DNA of 64,000 nt from Gracilaria gracilis (lineage: Eukaryota > Rhodophyta > Florideophyceae > Gracilariales > Gracilariaceae): contig JARGSG010000189.1 in NCBI GenBank assembly GCA_030374805.1, positions 1,798,001 to 1,862,000 of the forward strand. The letters run 5' to 3'. The position numbers and the translations under genes were made by a program. Of the stretch, positions 31,725 to 43,865 are shown piece after piece (positions within the stretch are counted from its first letter, which is position 1; each line of letters begins with the position of its first letter). The notes beneath the pieces are model-generated. The model searched no databases. It was not told the origin of the DNA and saw nothing but the letters and a program-made list of their open reading frames with translations.

Positions 31725-32544
31725 TGTAGTGCAAACTCAGACGGAAAAAAGACACGAAAAGGTTCGGTATCTTCCTCAAAGTCGGGGTAGCTGAGCAAAC
31801 AGAGATTCCAGCAGCATGGGTGCGTTAACTGGTTGTAAGACCGGGGACCCACCGTCTGGAAGAGCGAAGAGAGGGTGGCTAGGGGCCAAAGAGTCGGGAT
31901 TGGAGAAGCGCACTGTGAGGTGGATCGATGACGTCACCCAATGTGAATGGTCCTCACAAGAGTGGTACCGTGGACCGCAGGATGCGAGACTAGGTAAGAA
32001 AAAGGGGGCAAGGGCAATTGGGCAACATTGGTAATCGGGGTGAGCCACACCTGTTGAACAGCGACAAAAATAGTACAGGAACACTGGTAACACACGTATT
32101 ATTGGCTGCGGGTTGTGCTGTTGGCTTAAAGAGGTGAATGAAGAACCCTATTCAAGGAGCCGACTCTCCGCAAGGAGGATATCTTGCACAAGGGGTTCCT
32201 GAGTCAGAACCGAGCACTCGCTTGTTCGTGTCTACCTGACCGGGACTGCCCGAGCTCACACACCTAAGCAGTGGTGGCCGGCACTCCTGCAGAGTAGTGT
32301 AATAACAAAATAAATAGATAGATAGAAGTAATCTAAATATACCCAAAGAAGAGCAGCCTGCACACGTACACGTGTACTATCCTACTCACTGCCACGGCAC
32401 TCATATTAAATGCCAATTAGTACCCCTCCACCATGTAATATGAGTTGACAAACTAGTCATATTTCCCTTCTCTGAGGTGTAGCTTCCTCACACCCCATAT
32501 GAATCGCATGCGCGTTGAATTCCGCAAGAACGCGTTGCTATTCA
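31725..32544 (-). repeat. LTR of element Y (left, 3' LTR)
   Basis: 820 bp; shares with 42713-43530 stretches such as GACCGGGGACCCACCGTCTG and CAAGGAGCCGACTCTCCGCA. Confidence 0.88.
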
Positions 32545-34436
32545 TCTTCCCCTCCTTAGGGTGCAAGACTAACTCGAAAAAAGCTCGACGAAGCACCGTA
32601 GATTTGGATAAAGGCCAAGCCGCTTCTGGCGAGGACGCCTCCTGTTACTGTCTCTCGCACACGTTCCAGCTTCTGCACGCAGACTAAAACCTTCTGCCAA
32701 TACTGCGACGTCCATCAACTTCTGAATCAACCCTTCCTTCTTCTGCGAAGAGCAACCTAAACTACTTCAGCGGAAATCCGCCAGGTGGGCCCAATCAACC
32801 TGCCCAGGGATTCTTCTCTGGGTTCCAGACTGCTCCATTGGTCCCTTCGGGATCTTACCACTGTAACGCGCTGTCTGGATCCTCTGCCGCTCCAAACTTT
32901 ATCTCTCAAGCGTTGATGGCGATCAATCTTCTATCTTACGATGCGCTGGTCAACCTGGATCAACGGGAACAACCTGCGCGCTATTTAGATGCACCTTGAT
33001 TTCACCCAACGATGGTGCACACCAATGGTCTCATTGAGCAGTACGCTGATGGCAGCGCTTTACTCCCGGGTGACCTCCATATTTGGATCATCATGAGCTT
33101 CGACTGGCGTACCAGGGCCCTAGCCGTGCCTGTCTGCGTGGTGGTTCATCAACGCTGCGAAATCGGTGCCCGAGCGCACACTCGATGATCCGTCTCGCTT
33201 AAGAGCGGCTCCACAGAACGCCTTCGGAGTTTCCGGTTCTCAAATAGCACTGTTTCGACGTGGCCTTTTATCGCACCCAGGATGTAATTTGCTACGGCGA
33301 CTACTTCGCGGCGTTGGCTCTCTCCATTCCGGAGCGGTGTTCCACAGCGATGATGCACCATAACTACCTCTGTTGGGTGAGACCGATACCTTGTGCCGAA
33401 TTCAGTCACCTCCGTTGCTTTCTGCGGTCTACCATCTTGCTGATGATCCGTTTTGAACTTCTTGCCAGGTCCCGATTCTGGTATATGATACCGTATCAGA
33501 ACGTGGAAGCTGGGGGGACTCGATCACAGTACATGCGTGGACGCTATGTTCCTCTGCCATGAATGTGGGTGCTGTACGAGGCCTACCAGGGTTGCTATAC
33601 ACAGCTTGCGCCGTTTCTCACCTACATTGGTAATCGGTTCTGCACCAATCCGTTCCCCGGATGGTGATCTGTCGTACTCATCCAGTGGGTGTCCCGATGT
33701 GCGGCGTATCTTCTCTTCGATATTTACCTCCAGTTCCGACTATGATACCTTCCACCGAGGTTGTGCAACGGAATCCGCTCATTGGATATCTTCCTCGTCC
33801 TCGGCGGAGCCAGTAACTACAACGAAGTGATCTCCTTTCTGAACGCAATGAACCAGCTCGACTGGAATGAAGTACCTCGTGATAGGAGCGGTCTCCATCA
33901 TGACACTAGCCCTACTGACTAGTTTCTAAGAAGTCGAACTCCGTATGTAGATGAATGCGTGTTTTCTGACCCTGTGGAAAGGAGATTCATCTCCAAAGTG
34001 GAGGTCACGGCTCTCTGCGATCGTGAACGCAACGTTCCACCGGGACATAAGACGGGTTACAGTGCAACAAACGAAAATTTCTAACCCTAGGAGGGCCAAT
34101 ACCCAATGGTTGACAACGATCCCCAGACCTTTGCGGTTGGCTTCGTCAGCGATGGCGGTTATTTCTATCAAGCTGGCGGCTCTGATCAGCCATCGTATGC
34201 TCCGGAGTCGTCCGAGTTATCTCCGGCGATAGTGCACCAAGCTTCAATTATGGGTGTGCTGAATCAGGCTCCCAACGTGGATACGCCTCTTGGTGGGGGT
34301 TATTTTCACACAGCTAGTGTAGAAGGTGGGGCAGCGTGGGTCAGCACAGCTGGTACCAACCGCGCAGCTATCATCTCCCAGTTTCTTGGGGAACTCGAGG
34401 GGACGCTTCCAGAGCGTCCAATGACATCACGCAACT
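32545..34436 (+). other. plus-strand coding-like traces between chromodomain and 3' LTR of Y
   Basis: On plus, opposite to the element's own genes, several ORFs (for example 33260-33562 and 34106-34444, which reads MVDNDPQTFAVGFVSDGGYF) look more protein-like than expected by chance. No family is recognised. They could be an extra antisense gene of the element or remains of another insertion. Broken. Confidence 0.35.
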
Positions 34437-34851
34437 GCCAGTAGAAATCTCTGATACACATGTGATATGAATTGGATATATTTGAAGCAGAATTTGTAAG
34501 GTTGTCATAAAATTCAGATACGTTTTTAGTATATTGTTGAATTAGATATCATATTTGGGTGATTCTCACGAAAGTTCTTGATATAGATCTGATGTATTTA
34601 GGGTATAATTTTGAGGGAGATCTGATATGACAAATTTCAAAATATATCGCACTTTTATCGGAAATGTAGAACGTAGTACCAAAGATATATCACATATATA
34701 TCAGTTTCACTTCTGGAATATATCGAAAGTTATCGGAACTGTATCCTTTCTAAATATCTTTCATATCTGTACGATAAAAGTTTCATTGTAATCCTACGTC
34801 CTGCAAAGATATCATATCAATATCCAACCTGTATCACAGATTTCCACTGGG
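34437..34851. mobile_element. MITE inside element Y
   Basis: A 415-bp AT-rich non-coding unit. The left end starts GCCAGTAGAAATCTCTGATA and the right end in reverse complement starts CCCAGTGGAAATCTGTGATA. It is flanked by AACT on both sides (34433-34436 and 34852-34855). The inside is rich in GATATAT-type short palindromes. It entered Y after Y had inserted. Confidence 0.82.
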
Positions 34852-35033
34852 AACTACAGGTGGTGATACTAGCACAGTTAGAGTCTCAGGGCTACCCCAC
34901 TGGACCACAGGGGGGTGCTGGAGCTTCTTCGTGAGAGGGAATCTTGTTTGAACCCATGCTTGGCTGTTGTCTTCCCTAGCAGCGGGGGCAATCCAGCTCG
35001 ATTATGACCGAGTGACCTGAGTAAACTCAGTTT
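34852..35033. other. no gene seen
   Basis: Spacer between the MITE and the hairpin. An A-box-like string occurs on minus but no matching B box in the right order. Confidence 0.3.
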
Positions 35034-35090
35034 AAGATAAATTTGGCCTGGAAGATCAGAGCCTCTGATCTCCCAGGCCAAATTTATCTT
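35034..35090 (+). repeat. 57-bp near-perfect palindrome (hairpin)
   Basis: Outer arms AAGATAAATTTGGCCTGG and its exact complement, inner arms AGATCAGAG and CTCTGATCT, one central base and single unpaired bases between arm segments. It could extrude as a cruciform or fold in RNA. Confidence 0.9.
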
Positions 35091-35339
35091 CTCTCTTCTT
35101 CTTCATCTTTTCTCAAGGTTTCTCATTCATCTTCTCTTCTGAGGTCGCCTTATGGTACTCTCCATCTCTTCCTGAGCTTCACGTCTTTCTTAATATCAGG
35201 AAAAAAGATGACGGTGTCACGCCAGAGTGTTCACGTCGAAGATGTCGTGGTCCGATCCGATCGTTTCGTTATCCTATAAGGGCGTGGTTGATCGTCCTGG
35301 GTACTCCCTCTCGTTCTTATACGGCGATGGTACTGCATG

Positions 35340-35480
35340 ATCTTCGATCTAGATAAATCTTCCATTGGTTCGTTCGTATCACTAGACGGCGGTTATCCAT
35401 ACAAACGAACTTGATATGGGATATGCCCTTCCGGGTGATAGCTATGCGCGACGATACGGTCGATGACAAACTCCTTCGGG
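35340..35480 (-). other. chromodomain of element Y integrase
   Basis: Reads FVIDRIVAHSYHPEGHIPYQ on minus, the start of a chromodomain (VExIVxHR..G..xYxVxWxGY pattern), followed by a GYRPSSDTNEPMEDL-like stretch. Chromodomains target such elements to marked chromatin. Confidence 0.7.
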
Positions 35481-36575
35481 TGAACATCCCGCCTCGCGGT
35501 TGCTGCGCTCGCCCATTCCACGGTGGTTTCTGACGTTGTTGCAGGTAACAGTACCAGCGCGGGTGTTAGATCTGGCACCAGCGGTGGAAGAGCCCAGTCT
35601 TTTTCAGCTAAAGGGACTAGAATCCTCTGCGAGGGTGATTCTTCACCAGGTGGCCAGGTTCTGGACGAACGGGTGCAAGGCAGATCCCGTCCTGTCCCCG
35701 ACGGTTTGCGGCGGGGAGGTGTTTCCGTTTCAACGGCGCGCGCTGGTGCACGTAACCTAACTGGGCAGGTAATAACAGCAATGCCACGTTGCAATGGAGA
35801 GCTCCCACTATGTGGTGGTACAGGGTGCATGCTGTTTGACACGTTTCCGTTTGGTTCTCCTGCACGTGCAGAGTGGCCCGTCCCCTTCAGTGGGGCGTGA
35901 GACTGCTCCTTCACGGTTTACTCCCTGTTAGGGTAGCTTGCATCGTTCTGACGTGTGCTTGGTAGATCCTCCTTGATGAATGGTGATGCTGAGTCATCCC
36001 AGCCCGCTTGGGAGTCAGATTTTTCCACTTCATGGTCTGTCGATCCTTCCTGGCTGAGAGTGTTCTTTACCCAGGGTCTGCGGTGACTTCTTTCTCTTGC
36101 TCTTTCGTGGCAGTTGAGGTGCGCATGTCTTGGAGGGTATGCGACAGCGGAGCATCCGGTGAATCTCTCGGACGATTATCCAGCTGTCCTGTGTCCATAC
36201 CTTTTTTCGGAGGCGGGCTCATCAGGCTGCTTTCCGACCGTGTCGAGGCTGCTATGCGATTGAGGTCCATGGTTATCTCCTGTAATAGAGGTTGTTGAAC
36301 AGCATTGTCTGACGACACTTCTTTGACAGAGACTATCCGGTGGAGTAGTTTTGTTGACAAGAGTGCTGACCCTCGCAGAGGATTAGGCATTCGTGTGAGT
36401 GCCCAAGCGCGGTTGCGCAGCTGCAAACCCGGCAACCGAGATATCCGTTCCAAAGCTGTCCTGGTCGAAGCCAAGTGGCTTTTCCACTTCACTTAACCGT
36501 GAGGCACGAGCAGTAGATGGAATTCGCGACAAAGGTCTAGTCTTCGCTACCAAGCGCTCCATTTCCTCCCTCTCC
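35481..36575 (-). other. linker between integrase C-terminus and chromodomain of Y
   Basis: A Pro/Ser/basic low-complexity minus reading (35393-35914 and 36067-36492) with no domain of its own. Comparable linkers occur in element Z. Confidence 0.4.
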
Positions 36576-37870
36576 TTAGTTGGAGCGAAGTGTGGTGTTA
36601 ATTTTACGCTTGATTGAGGTTCGACCGCCGCTTGAAAGCGAGAGCGAACTAGAGTCGGAGAACCCGAAGAATTTAAGTAGCTTCGATATAATCGTTAGTT
36701 CTGAAAGTCCTCGAGAGGTTCGCGCAACTCCCTTGGGATAGAAAGCGATGCATTCATGGGATTTGTTGTTAGATTGACCACCCGGAGCTCGGGCGTTAGT
36801 AATAACTTCCGTCCTCGGGTTGGGGCCTTGTACCACGCGATCACGAGAAAAGCGCTCGTGGGTATTGCCCATTTCCAGTACCACTATGTCTTCGTTCACT
36901 GACATGATCCTGTAGGGGCCATCTGCAAGAGCCCAGAGTTTGTGGCGTTTCTCCATTTCAGGGTTGTAGTACTCATTCGTGGCAAAGGCGAATTTTCCTT
37001 TCTCTACCAAAGGAAGTAGCCGGTGGATTCGGGAATCACAATTCCGCTTGTAAGCGAGTTGTGCCTCTTCCATTACAGGTTTTGCGACTGGAATCATTGC
37101 GGTGAGCCAATTTTTCCATTGAATGTAATGATCAGCCGTGGAAGGGAACCTAACAAGCGTTGGCTGAGGTTCAACTGCAGCCTGCGGCGATGGTCGTGGG
37201 AGGACTAGTTCAAAAAGATATGAACCAGTAACTATGTGAGCATGCTTGTTGTACGCAGAAGTTACCGTATCAATGTACAGATCTCAGGTTTGGGGGTGGG
37301 CAATCGTGTCTGCACGCAACGCGGACAACAAAGTTCGGTTTAACCGCTCTATTTTCCTATTACATTGGGATTGATACGTCGTTGTGAACAAGTTTTTACA
37401 TCTAGTATCCTGTAGAAATTCTGGAAAAACCTTGCAAAAAATTGTGGTCCGTTATCCGAAAGGAGATTAACCGGTGGACCGTATACTGAAGCCCAGAGTC
37501 TAACATCATCTTAAGCGACGCTTCGTGCTTTGATCTTCTGCAATGGAGTCGTCCGTACTAGTTTAGAAAAGCGGTCCATTATGGTGAGAAGGTATTTGTT
37601 TGCGCGGGGATTCCGGAGGAAATCACCAAGAATATAGATAGCAACAAACGCTAGAGGGGCCTATGTTGGAAACAGGGTTAAATTTCTTCACATGGCGTCG
37701 TAGTTTATCTCGTTGTGGAGCACAATGCCTACACGAACGCATAATGGCGGAGCAACTCAGCGCTAATGCGGGCCAGTAAAAGTCTTGGCGTAGTTTTTTG
37801 TACAATCTCCTTGCACCAGGGTGAGTAGCCAAGCTCTAGAGATGAGAGAGTTGTAGAACTATCGATTGGA
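36576..37870 (-). pseudogene. integrase region of element Y
   Basis: The H2C2 zinc-binding segment lies at 37623-37832 (HPGARRLYKKLRQDFYWPAL then CRHC). The catalytic core follows at about 37160-37620 with MDRFSKL and LLSDNGPQF motifs. The C-terminal segment is at 36576-37097 (KLWALADGPYRIMSVNEDIV). Broken. Confidence 0.75.
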
Positions 37871-39209
37871 GGGAAGGCGAAACCATGATTTTTGAAGAAG
37901 GCCGGACGGTTTCGTGACGGAAATTAACCAGCGCAGTGCGGAGTGGTCGGTATTAACGGTGAAGTGTACACCCATGAGAAATGTTCGAAACGTTTGCAGC
38001 GCCCATGCCATGGCAAGACATTCTTTCTCGGATACCAAGTAGTTCCGTTCATGAACATTGAGTGACCTGGACCAGTATCCAACAGGATTTCACTCCCCGT
38101 TGGGAATTGTTTGAAACAACGCACACCCGATTTGGTAGTCAATAGAATGGGTGTCGACGGTGTAAGGTGACCCTGTCTTTGGAAATGGTAAGATCGGTAC
38201 AGAGGTTAGTACCCCTTTGGGAGAGTCGGAAGCTTCCGCTTTCGTGGGGGCAAGGGATCCCAATTTTGGTGGCTGTCCTTTCTTCAAAAATTTCGTTGAG
38301 AGGTCCCACGATCTTCGCAAAGCGGGCTATAAATCGTTGGTAGATGCTACAGAGCCCTGGAAAAGAGCAGAGTTCCGTTTGGGTTGTCGCATTTTTTGTG
38401 TATTTGAGCGACTTCACCCGCGCATCAGCGATCATTAAGCGTTCGGAAAGAATGGTGTGCCCAAGATACATACCCGAATCGGTGAAAAACTCACACTTTC
38501 TCAACATTAGAGAGATTACCGCGTCGCGAAGCGTGGTAATGATCTCATGAACGTGGTTCAGGGGGTCATCTAGATTACTGGAAAAGACAATGATATCGTC
38601 AACATAGACGAGGCAAATCCGCCACTTGAAGCGAGCAAGAAGGATATCCAAAGCACGCTGAAAGGTAGCGGGGGCGTTCTTCAGCCCAAATTGCGTACGT
38701 TTAAATCCGTATAACTCCGAGTGGCAGACTAAGGATCTTTTATCACGGTCTTCCGGTTGGATGAGTACTTGCCAGTACCCTAAGTTCGCAGCCAACTTGG
38801 GAAACACTACGGTTTGGCCAAGAGAATCAATATACTCGTCCATACGGGGTATAGGGTACACTTTTTTTACGGTGACTGCGTTCAGGAGACTGCAGTCGAT
38901 GCAAAAACGCCAGGACCAATCGGGTTTAGAAGCCAGTACCACTGTGAATTCCAACAGAGAGTGAGCTGGGTTCATCACGCCGGCGAGGAGCATTTTATCC
39001 ACTTGGAATTGTTCTTCTTCCTTTCCTTTGGGGCCTGTCCTGTATGGGTGTTGAGCAAACGGTCTCAAATCTGGTAGCAAATCAATCCGGTTTTCCGTTG
39101 TTGTGATCTCTCCAAGAGATCCATCCCACATTGGGATGAACTCACGCAATAGTTCGCGTAACTTCTGACGATGAGACTCCGGCACATGGCCGAGGTCTAA
39201 CTCTTCCAA
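37871..39209 (-). pseudogene. reverse transcriptase and RNase H region of element Y
   Basis: The largest preserved block (38139-39209) shows RFCIDCSLLNAVTVK, YPIPRMDEYID, FGLKNAPATFQRALD and the polymerase box LVYVDDIIVFS, all in Ty3/gypsy order. RNase H traces with SEKECLAMAW-like sequence lie at about 37.9-38.15 kb. Broken. Confidence 0.88.
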
Positions 39210-39474
39210 GTCCTTTACCAGGTCGAGTTTGTCGTAACTCGTGAGGGTGGCCTTCTTTTCCGAATCATTCGTGCGTTCAGCCTCCTTGGAAGGAGAGATG
39301 ACTTCTTCCTTCCCCTCCTAAGGTGAAGCATTATCTCTTGCCATTACAGGCTCTACGATCCCGAGTAATTCGGCGGCTGGCAACTTTGTAGAGATTAAGG
39401 CCATAAGGTGTGGAAGCACAGAACAAGCGCATGGTTTTTCGCCACGTACTAGGGCTTCTTGCCAAAGTAGGCTA

Positions 39475-40116
39475 TCAGAACCTGAAAAAGGCACCCATCA
39501 GATATCTGTCGACCCCATTCGCCAGGGAAAGCAGATACTTCTCGTATAAAGAGGTGAGTGGTTGAACCACTCTTAGACCAAGGGTTGCAGCTGTAACGTC
39601 TACCATCACTTCGGATTCTGACGGGATTGCCATCAGACGTGCAACATGTAGCTTTACCAACTCTTTTAGAGGTGACGAATCCTGTAGGGGAGCAGGGAGT
39701 GGTACCAATTTGGATGAAAAACGTCTAAGTGGGCAACGAACAATCAATACTACCAAATCGTCCCCCATTTCAACTTCACGCGAGCGCGGGCGCATTGCCT
39801 GGACGTATCGATCGCAGAAGTCACATCTCAAGATAACGGGGGCAGCTAGCGTCTTACAAACGATGAATTTGAGGTGTACAATACAGTTGGAAATCCACAA
39901 GACGAGTAAGACCATACCTGCAGTCTTCAGAAAGTTATTGATAGCGTCGGATACGTCCAAAACGGGTCCATGACGAACACGGGAACGCACTTCTGGCGGT
40001 AAGAACGATTCAAAAATAAAATTGGGGCCACCACCTGTATCTAGGATGGAAAGATGACGCACCATATACTGAGTGCGCGCACTACACTTAGTTCTGCGAA
40101 AACGTTGTAATTTCAC
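39475..40116 (-). pseudogene. aspartic protease region of element Y
   Basis: SILDTGGGPNFIFESFLPPE on minus is a retropepsin active-site motif (D-T-G) followed by the expected flap and core pattern. A 213-codon open stretch between Gag and reverse transcriptase. Confidence 0.7.
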
Positions 40117-42712
40117 TTGGCCATAACTAGGACTCGATCCGGGATCCGTTTCTTCATATAAAGTATCCAGAGGCGACGCAACACGTCAATGGTGGCAGAG
40201 TCCACGTCTGGGGTGGTAAAGAATTTTTTCCAAAGGAATTTAGCCAGGAAGAAAGGCTGTGACGCCTCGAGCACTGATAGCCTCGACTCGGGTGTCTTTC
40301 CAATGGATACTCCCCTGCAGTTTCTCTGGGTGGTATCCGTTCTAACGGGAACGGCGTTCTGCACTGCGGTCGCTGGTGAGGCGGCCAGTTGAACAGCGAC
40401 AAGACTATCCACAGCTGCAGGAATAGCAGCAGTATCGGACTGAACCAAGGAAGCAGAGATCCGGGAAGAACCCGTTGGTTGCAACACCACAGCATTGGCT
40501 GGCGAAATCGTACAAGAAAACCAGGTCTCCGCACGCATATAGGCGGTTTCAAGTACAGATGCCTGTTCTTCTGAGTTCAGAGCTTCGTAATTAACCATAA
40601 ACTTGGGAATTTTCCTCTAATTGAGAGTACAATTTGGCGAAACATGCCCGTGGGCGTAACATAGATGACAGGTCAATCTGGAAACAGTCTCGGGCATCTG
40701 GTTGCCTTGAAACTTGACTACGCAAGCGTCCACATATCCAGGCCTCTGGAAAAGATTATCATTGGCGTATGGGACCTTGCGTCTGCGTATGTGCGGACGA
40801 TCTGCGTACAGCAGCAGATTATCCGTTTCACGGGAGCTCTGTAGTTGCGACAGAAACCGGTTCATCTTATGTAAAGGGAAATTTATCAACGTCTTGACGA
40901 GAGTGCTCCTGCGGCAGCAGTGAAATTGACGACGAATTGCCTTCTAAATGTCAGGCCTTTGACTTATTCCAACTACCGGTGCGAGCCCGCAGCGCATCTT
41001 CTTCCGATTTCGCGTATTGCAGCAGCTCGAGGTAGATTACCCTCCTCCTGTCCTCACGACTTTGAGCGACGAGAGTGCGAATAGCTGGGTCCAATCCGTC
41101 AATAAACATTGGGCAACGCTCTCCAGCGGTATAAACATTGCCACATCAGTCGAATGATTTTTTCAGTCTGACTGAAAATTCGATCTCCGTATCCTTCGGG
41201 CGTTGCTTTGTATCGCGTAACGCGAGGTTACCTTACCGAATAGCAGTCCCGGTCGCGTAAGAACGGAGTACATATTTCAAGGCTTCGGGCCTACAAGTGA
41301 CCATTCCCTCAAAGGCGCGAGATGAACCTCTGACAGATTTTTTTTGATCTTCAGCCAATCCACGTAATAAAAATGCAGTAAGGCGACGTCTGTCTATTCC
41401 TCAACCATCCTTACGATGTCGGCTTCCGCAACAAGAAGCGTGACAAAAAGTCTAACACCATAATTGGGTCTTCTCCAGTGAATTACTGGTTTCGGAACAA
41501 CAAAGCCATTCTCCTAATGCAGTCTTTGACCTTCGAAATGCCGCGGGAAGTGCGATCCAAACTAGATTCCTCCAAACGGTATGAACAGTACTACAAAAGC
41601 TTCTTGTATAAAGGGTTAGTAGGCCTTAGTTCCCTGAAACCAGAGTGCTTCCTTCCCTTCTATCGGGCCCTGACCCCACCGTTAGTGGCTGCAGAACGGC
41701 ACGAGTGCGACGAGCGAGCACGATGAGGTCAGTCAGCGTCAGGGGACGAGTCCAAAGACGAAGAATCTGCAGTTCGGCGAAAATTCACAAATTATTGAGA
41801 CGAGTCAGAGTCGACGTCATCGTTAACCTTTCTATTGGATTGAGTCTTTGCGCAATGAAGATGATGTGGGCAATTAGATACCACAGTTTTTGTGTCAGGG
41901 ACGTTCTCTCTACCTCCAATGGTGTCTTCAAACGTCTCAAGACGGTCTAAAACGCATTTGAACTTCGAATCGACTTATCAACCAAACCTGGGTTGCTACG
42001 TGGGACTTCCAATAGAGAGTTCATATCGGTCCGTGGTACACGTAGATCTTCAGATAAATCTCCGACGAAATATGCATCAGTGCTCATGCGGAGGGCATCG
42101 GCATTGGTGACGAGAGCAGAATGCAAGCGCCGCAGCACAGATATGTGAGCATGTAGAGACTGAAAATTCAGCTGTGACTCGCCAACGAGCGCACCATTAC
42201 CTGCAGCACCAGTTTCCGGGCTCTTTATCGGGGCGCCTAAGGACTAAACCACTCGGGCCAACGAAGAGTTTGATGACAGCTTCCGGCTTCCGGGTTTCTT
42301 CTCGATACCATCGGAATCCTCTGAGACAGACCGTGGGCGACGAGGTATAATGGCATCCGCCGAGCGGGGTTTAAAGGTGCCAGCATTACAGTCGCGGGAC
42401 GGCTTATCTGAGCCCATCGTCACCCGAGGGTAAGGAGACCAGAAACTGGGAACAATCGGTAGAAAAAACCAAATAGAGTAACCTCAAATGAGCAATCTAC
42501 ACGCAACAGAGTTAACCCACAATCTAATATGGGACAGCAACACAATTACTCGGTTACAGTCGGGGCGACTTCTCTTGGCTCATACAGCCTAGATGTAGGA
42601 AGCATCTGCTGGCGGTACTGGTGTTCGGTGCAGAATTTTCAAAGTGGATTGATCCGTTGGCAATACCGGTTATCTGTGTAGGACCAACGATTTCTCGGTT
42701 GGGAGAACAGTG
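40117..42712 (-). pseudogene. Gag region of element Y
   Basis: A CCHC knuckle (CHLCYAHGHVSPNC) is at about 40620-40680 on minus, with a long degraded capsid-like stretch upstream toward the right LTR (41.0-42.4 kb). Broken. Confidence 0.65.
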
Positions 42713-43530
42713 TGTAGTGCAAAACCAGACAAGGAAAACACACGAAAACGTTCGGTATCTTCCTCAAAGTTGGGGTAGCTGAGCAAACGGAGCCTCTCGC
42801 GGCATAGGTGCGTTAACCGGTTGTAAGACCGGGGACCCACCGTCTGGAAGAGCGGAGAGAGGATGGCTAGGAGCCAAAGAGTCAGGATTGAGAAGCGCAC
42901 TGTGAGGTGGATCGATGAAGTCACTCAAGGTGAATGGTTTTCACAAGAGTGATACCGTGGACCTCAGGATGCGAGACCAGGTAAGAAAAAGGGAGCGAGA
43001 GCAAACGGGCAACACCGGTAATTGGGGTGACCCACACTTGTTAGAAAGAGACAAAAACAGTACAGGAACACTGGTAACACAAGTACTATTTGCGGCAAGT
43101 CGTGCTTTTGGCTTAACGAGGTAGATGACTAGTCCTATTCAAGGAGCCGACTCTCCGCAAGGAGGATATCGTGCACCAGGGGTTCCTGAGTCAGAGCCGA
43201 AACTCGCTTGTTCGTGTTTACTCGACTGGTACTGCCCGAGCTCACACACTCAGGTAGTGGTGGCCTGCAGTCCTGCACAGTAGTGTAATAAATAAATAAA
43301 TAGATAAATAGAAGTAATCTAAATATCCCCAAAGAAGGGCGGCCTGCATACGTACACGTGTATTATCCTACTCAATGGCACGGCACTCATATTCAATACC
43401 CATTGGATCCCCTCCACCATGTAATATGAGTTGACAAACTAGTCATAGATCCCTTCCTTGAGGTTTGGCTCCTTCACACTTTATATGACTCGCATTCGCG
43501 GTGAACTCCTCGAGAACGCGTTATTTATCA
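42713..43530 (-). repeat. LTR of element Y (right, 5' LTR)
   Basis: 818 bp direct partner of 31725-32544. Its outer end touches the second half of the X LTR. Confidence 0.88.
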
Positions 43531-43803
43531 CAGATAGTATGGCTTTTGACTCAATGGTGCCTGACTTTTCAATACCCGAAGGGGAAGCCGAGGTGCACCG
43601 CAATATGTACAAGCCGCAACGACGCCGATCTTCCGTGCGGGCATGACGTCATCGGCTGCGCCCATGACCTACTGTCATGGACCAGCAATGTTTTACTAAA
43701 CTAAATTAGAAATTAAAAATTACCATAGGATAAAGTGCAGCGAGCAAAGCGGACGAACAGGCCCATATGGCACTAATCCACTGAGGTCTCATTGTACTAC
43801 ATC
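43531..43803 (-). repeat. LTR of element X (right), second half
   Basis: Matches about 27325-27603 and completes the half at 31508-31724. Ends in TGTACTACA like the left X LTR. Confidence 0.75.
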
Positions 43804-43865
43804 AACGTAACACGAGCTTCTTTTCGGCCTTAAAGTTATCCCTTGCCACAAATCGAAAACCTTTC

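Larger units (their letters stand above)
31725..43530 (-). mobile_element. Ty3/gypsy chromodomain element Y, fossil
   Basis: Two direct LTRs (31725-32544, 42713-43530) begin TGTAGTGC and end TTCA or ATCA on plus. Flanks are GAGAT on the left and CAGAT on the right, a 5-bp target duplication with one difference. Minus-strand order from the right is Gag, protease, reverse transcriptase, RNase H, integrase, chromodomain, the Ty3/gypsy order. A purine-rich tract (GGAGGGGAAGA on minus) abuts the left LTR. Y is broken, probably ten or more breaks. LTRs look about 85-90% alike by eye (not measured), so the insertion is old but younger than X. A MITE and a strong hairpin lie in its 3' part. Confidence 0.85.
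27098..43803 (-). mobile_element. LTR retroelement X, fossil, interrupted by element Y and a DNA transposon
   Basis: One X LTR is at about 27098-27603. The other is split in two: 31508-31724 and 43531-43803 together cover the same roughly 490-505 bp, with element Y lying exactly between them. The interior that remains (27.6-31.5 kb) has minus-strand Gag and protease traces but no reverse transcriptase, and a decayed DDE transposase lies in it. X is broken and is the oldest retroelement in the stack because Y entered it. Superfamily is uncertain: the zinc knuckle and DTGA-type protease fit Ty3/gypsy. Confidence 0.7.

Noticed and set aside
34880-34960. tRNA gene or tRNA-derived SINE (TGGTCCAGTGG A-box-like string on minus)
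   Set aside because: No B box at the right distance and order, and no cloverleaf arms found by eye.
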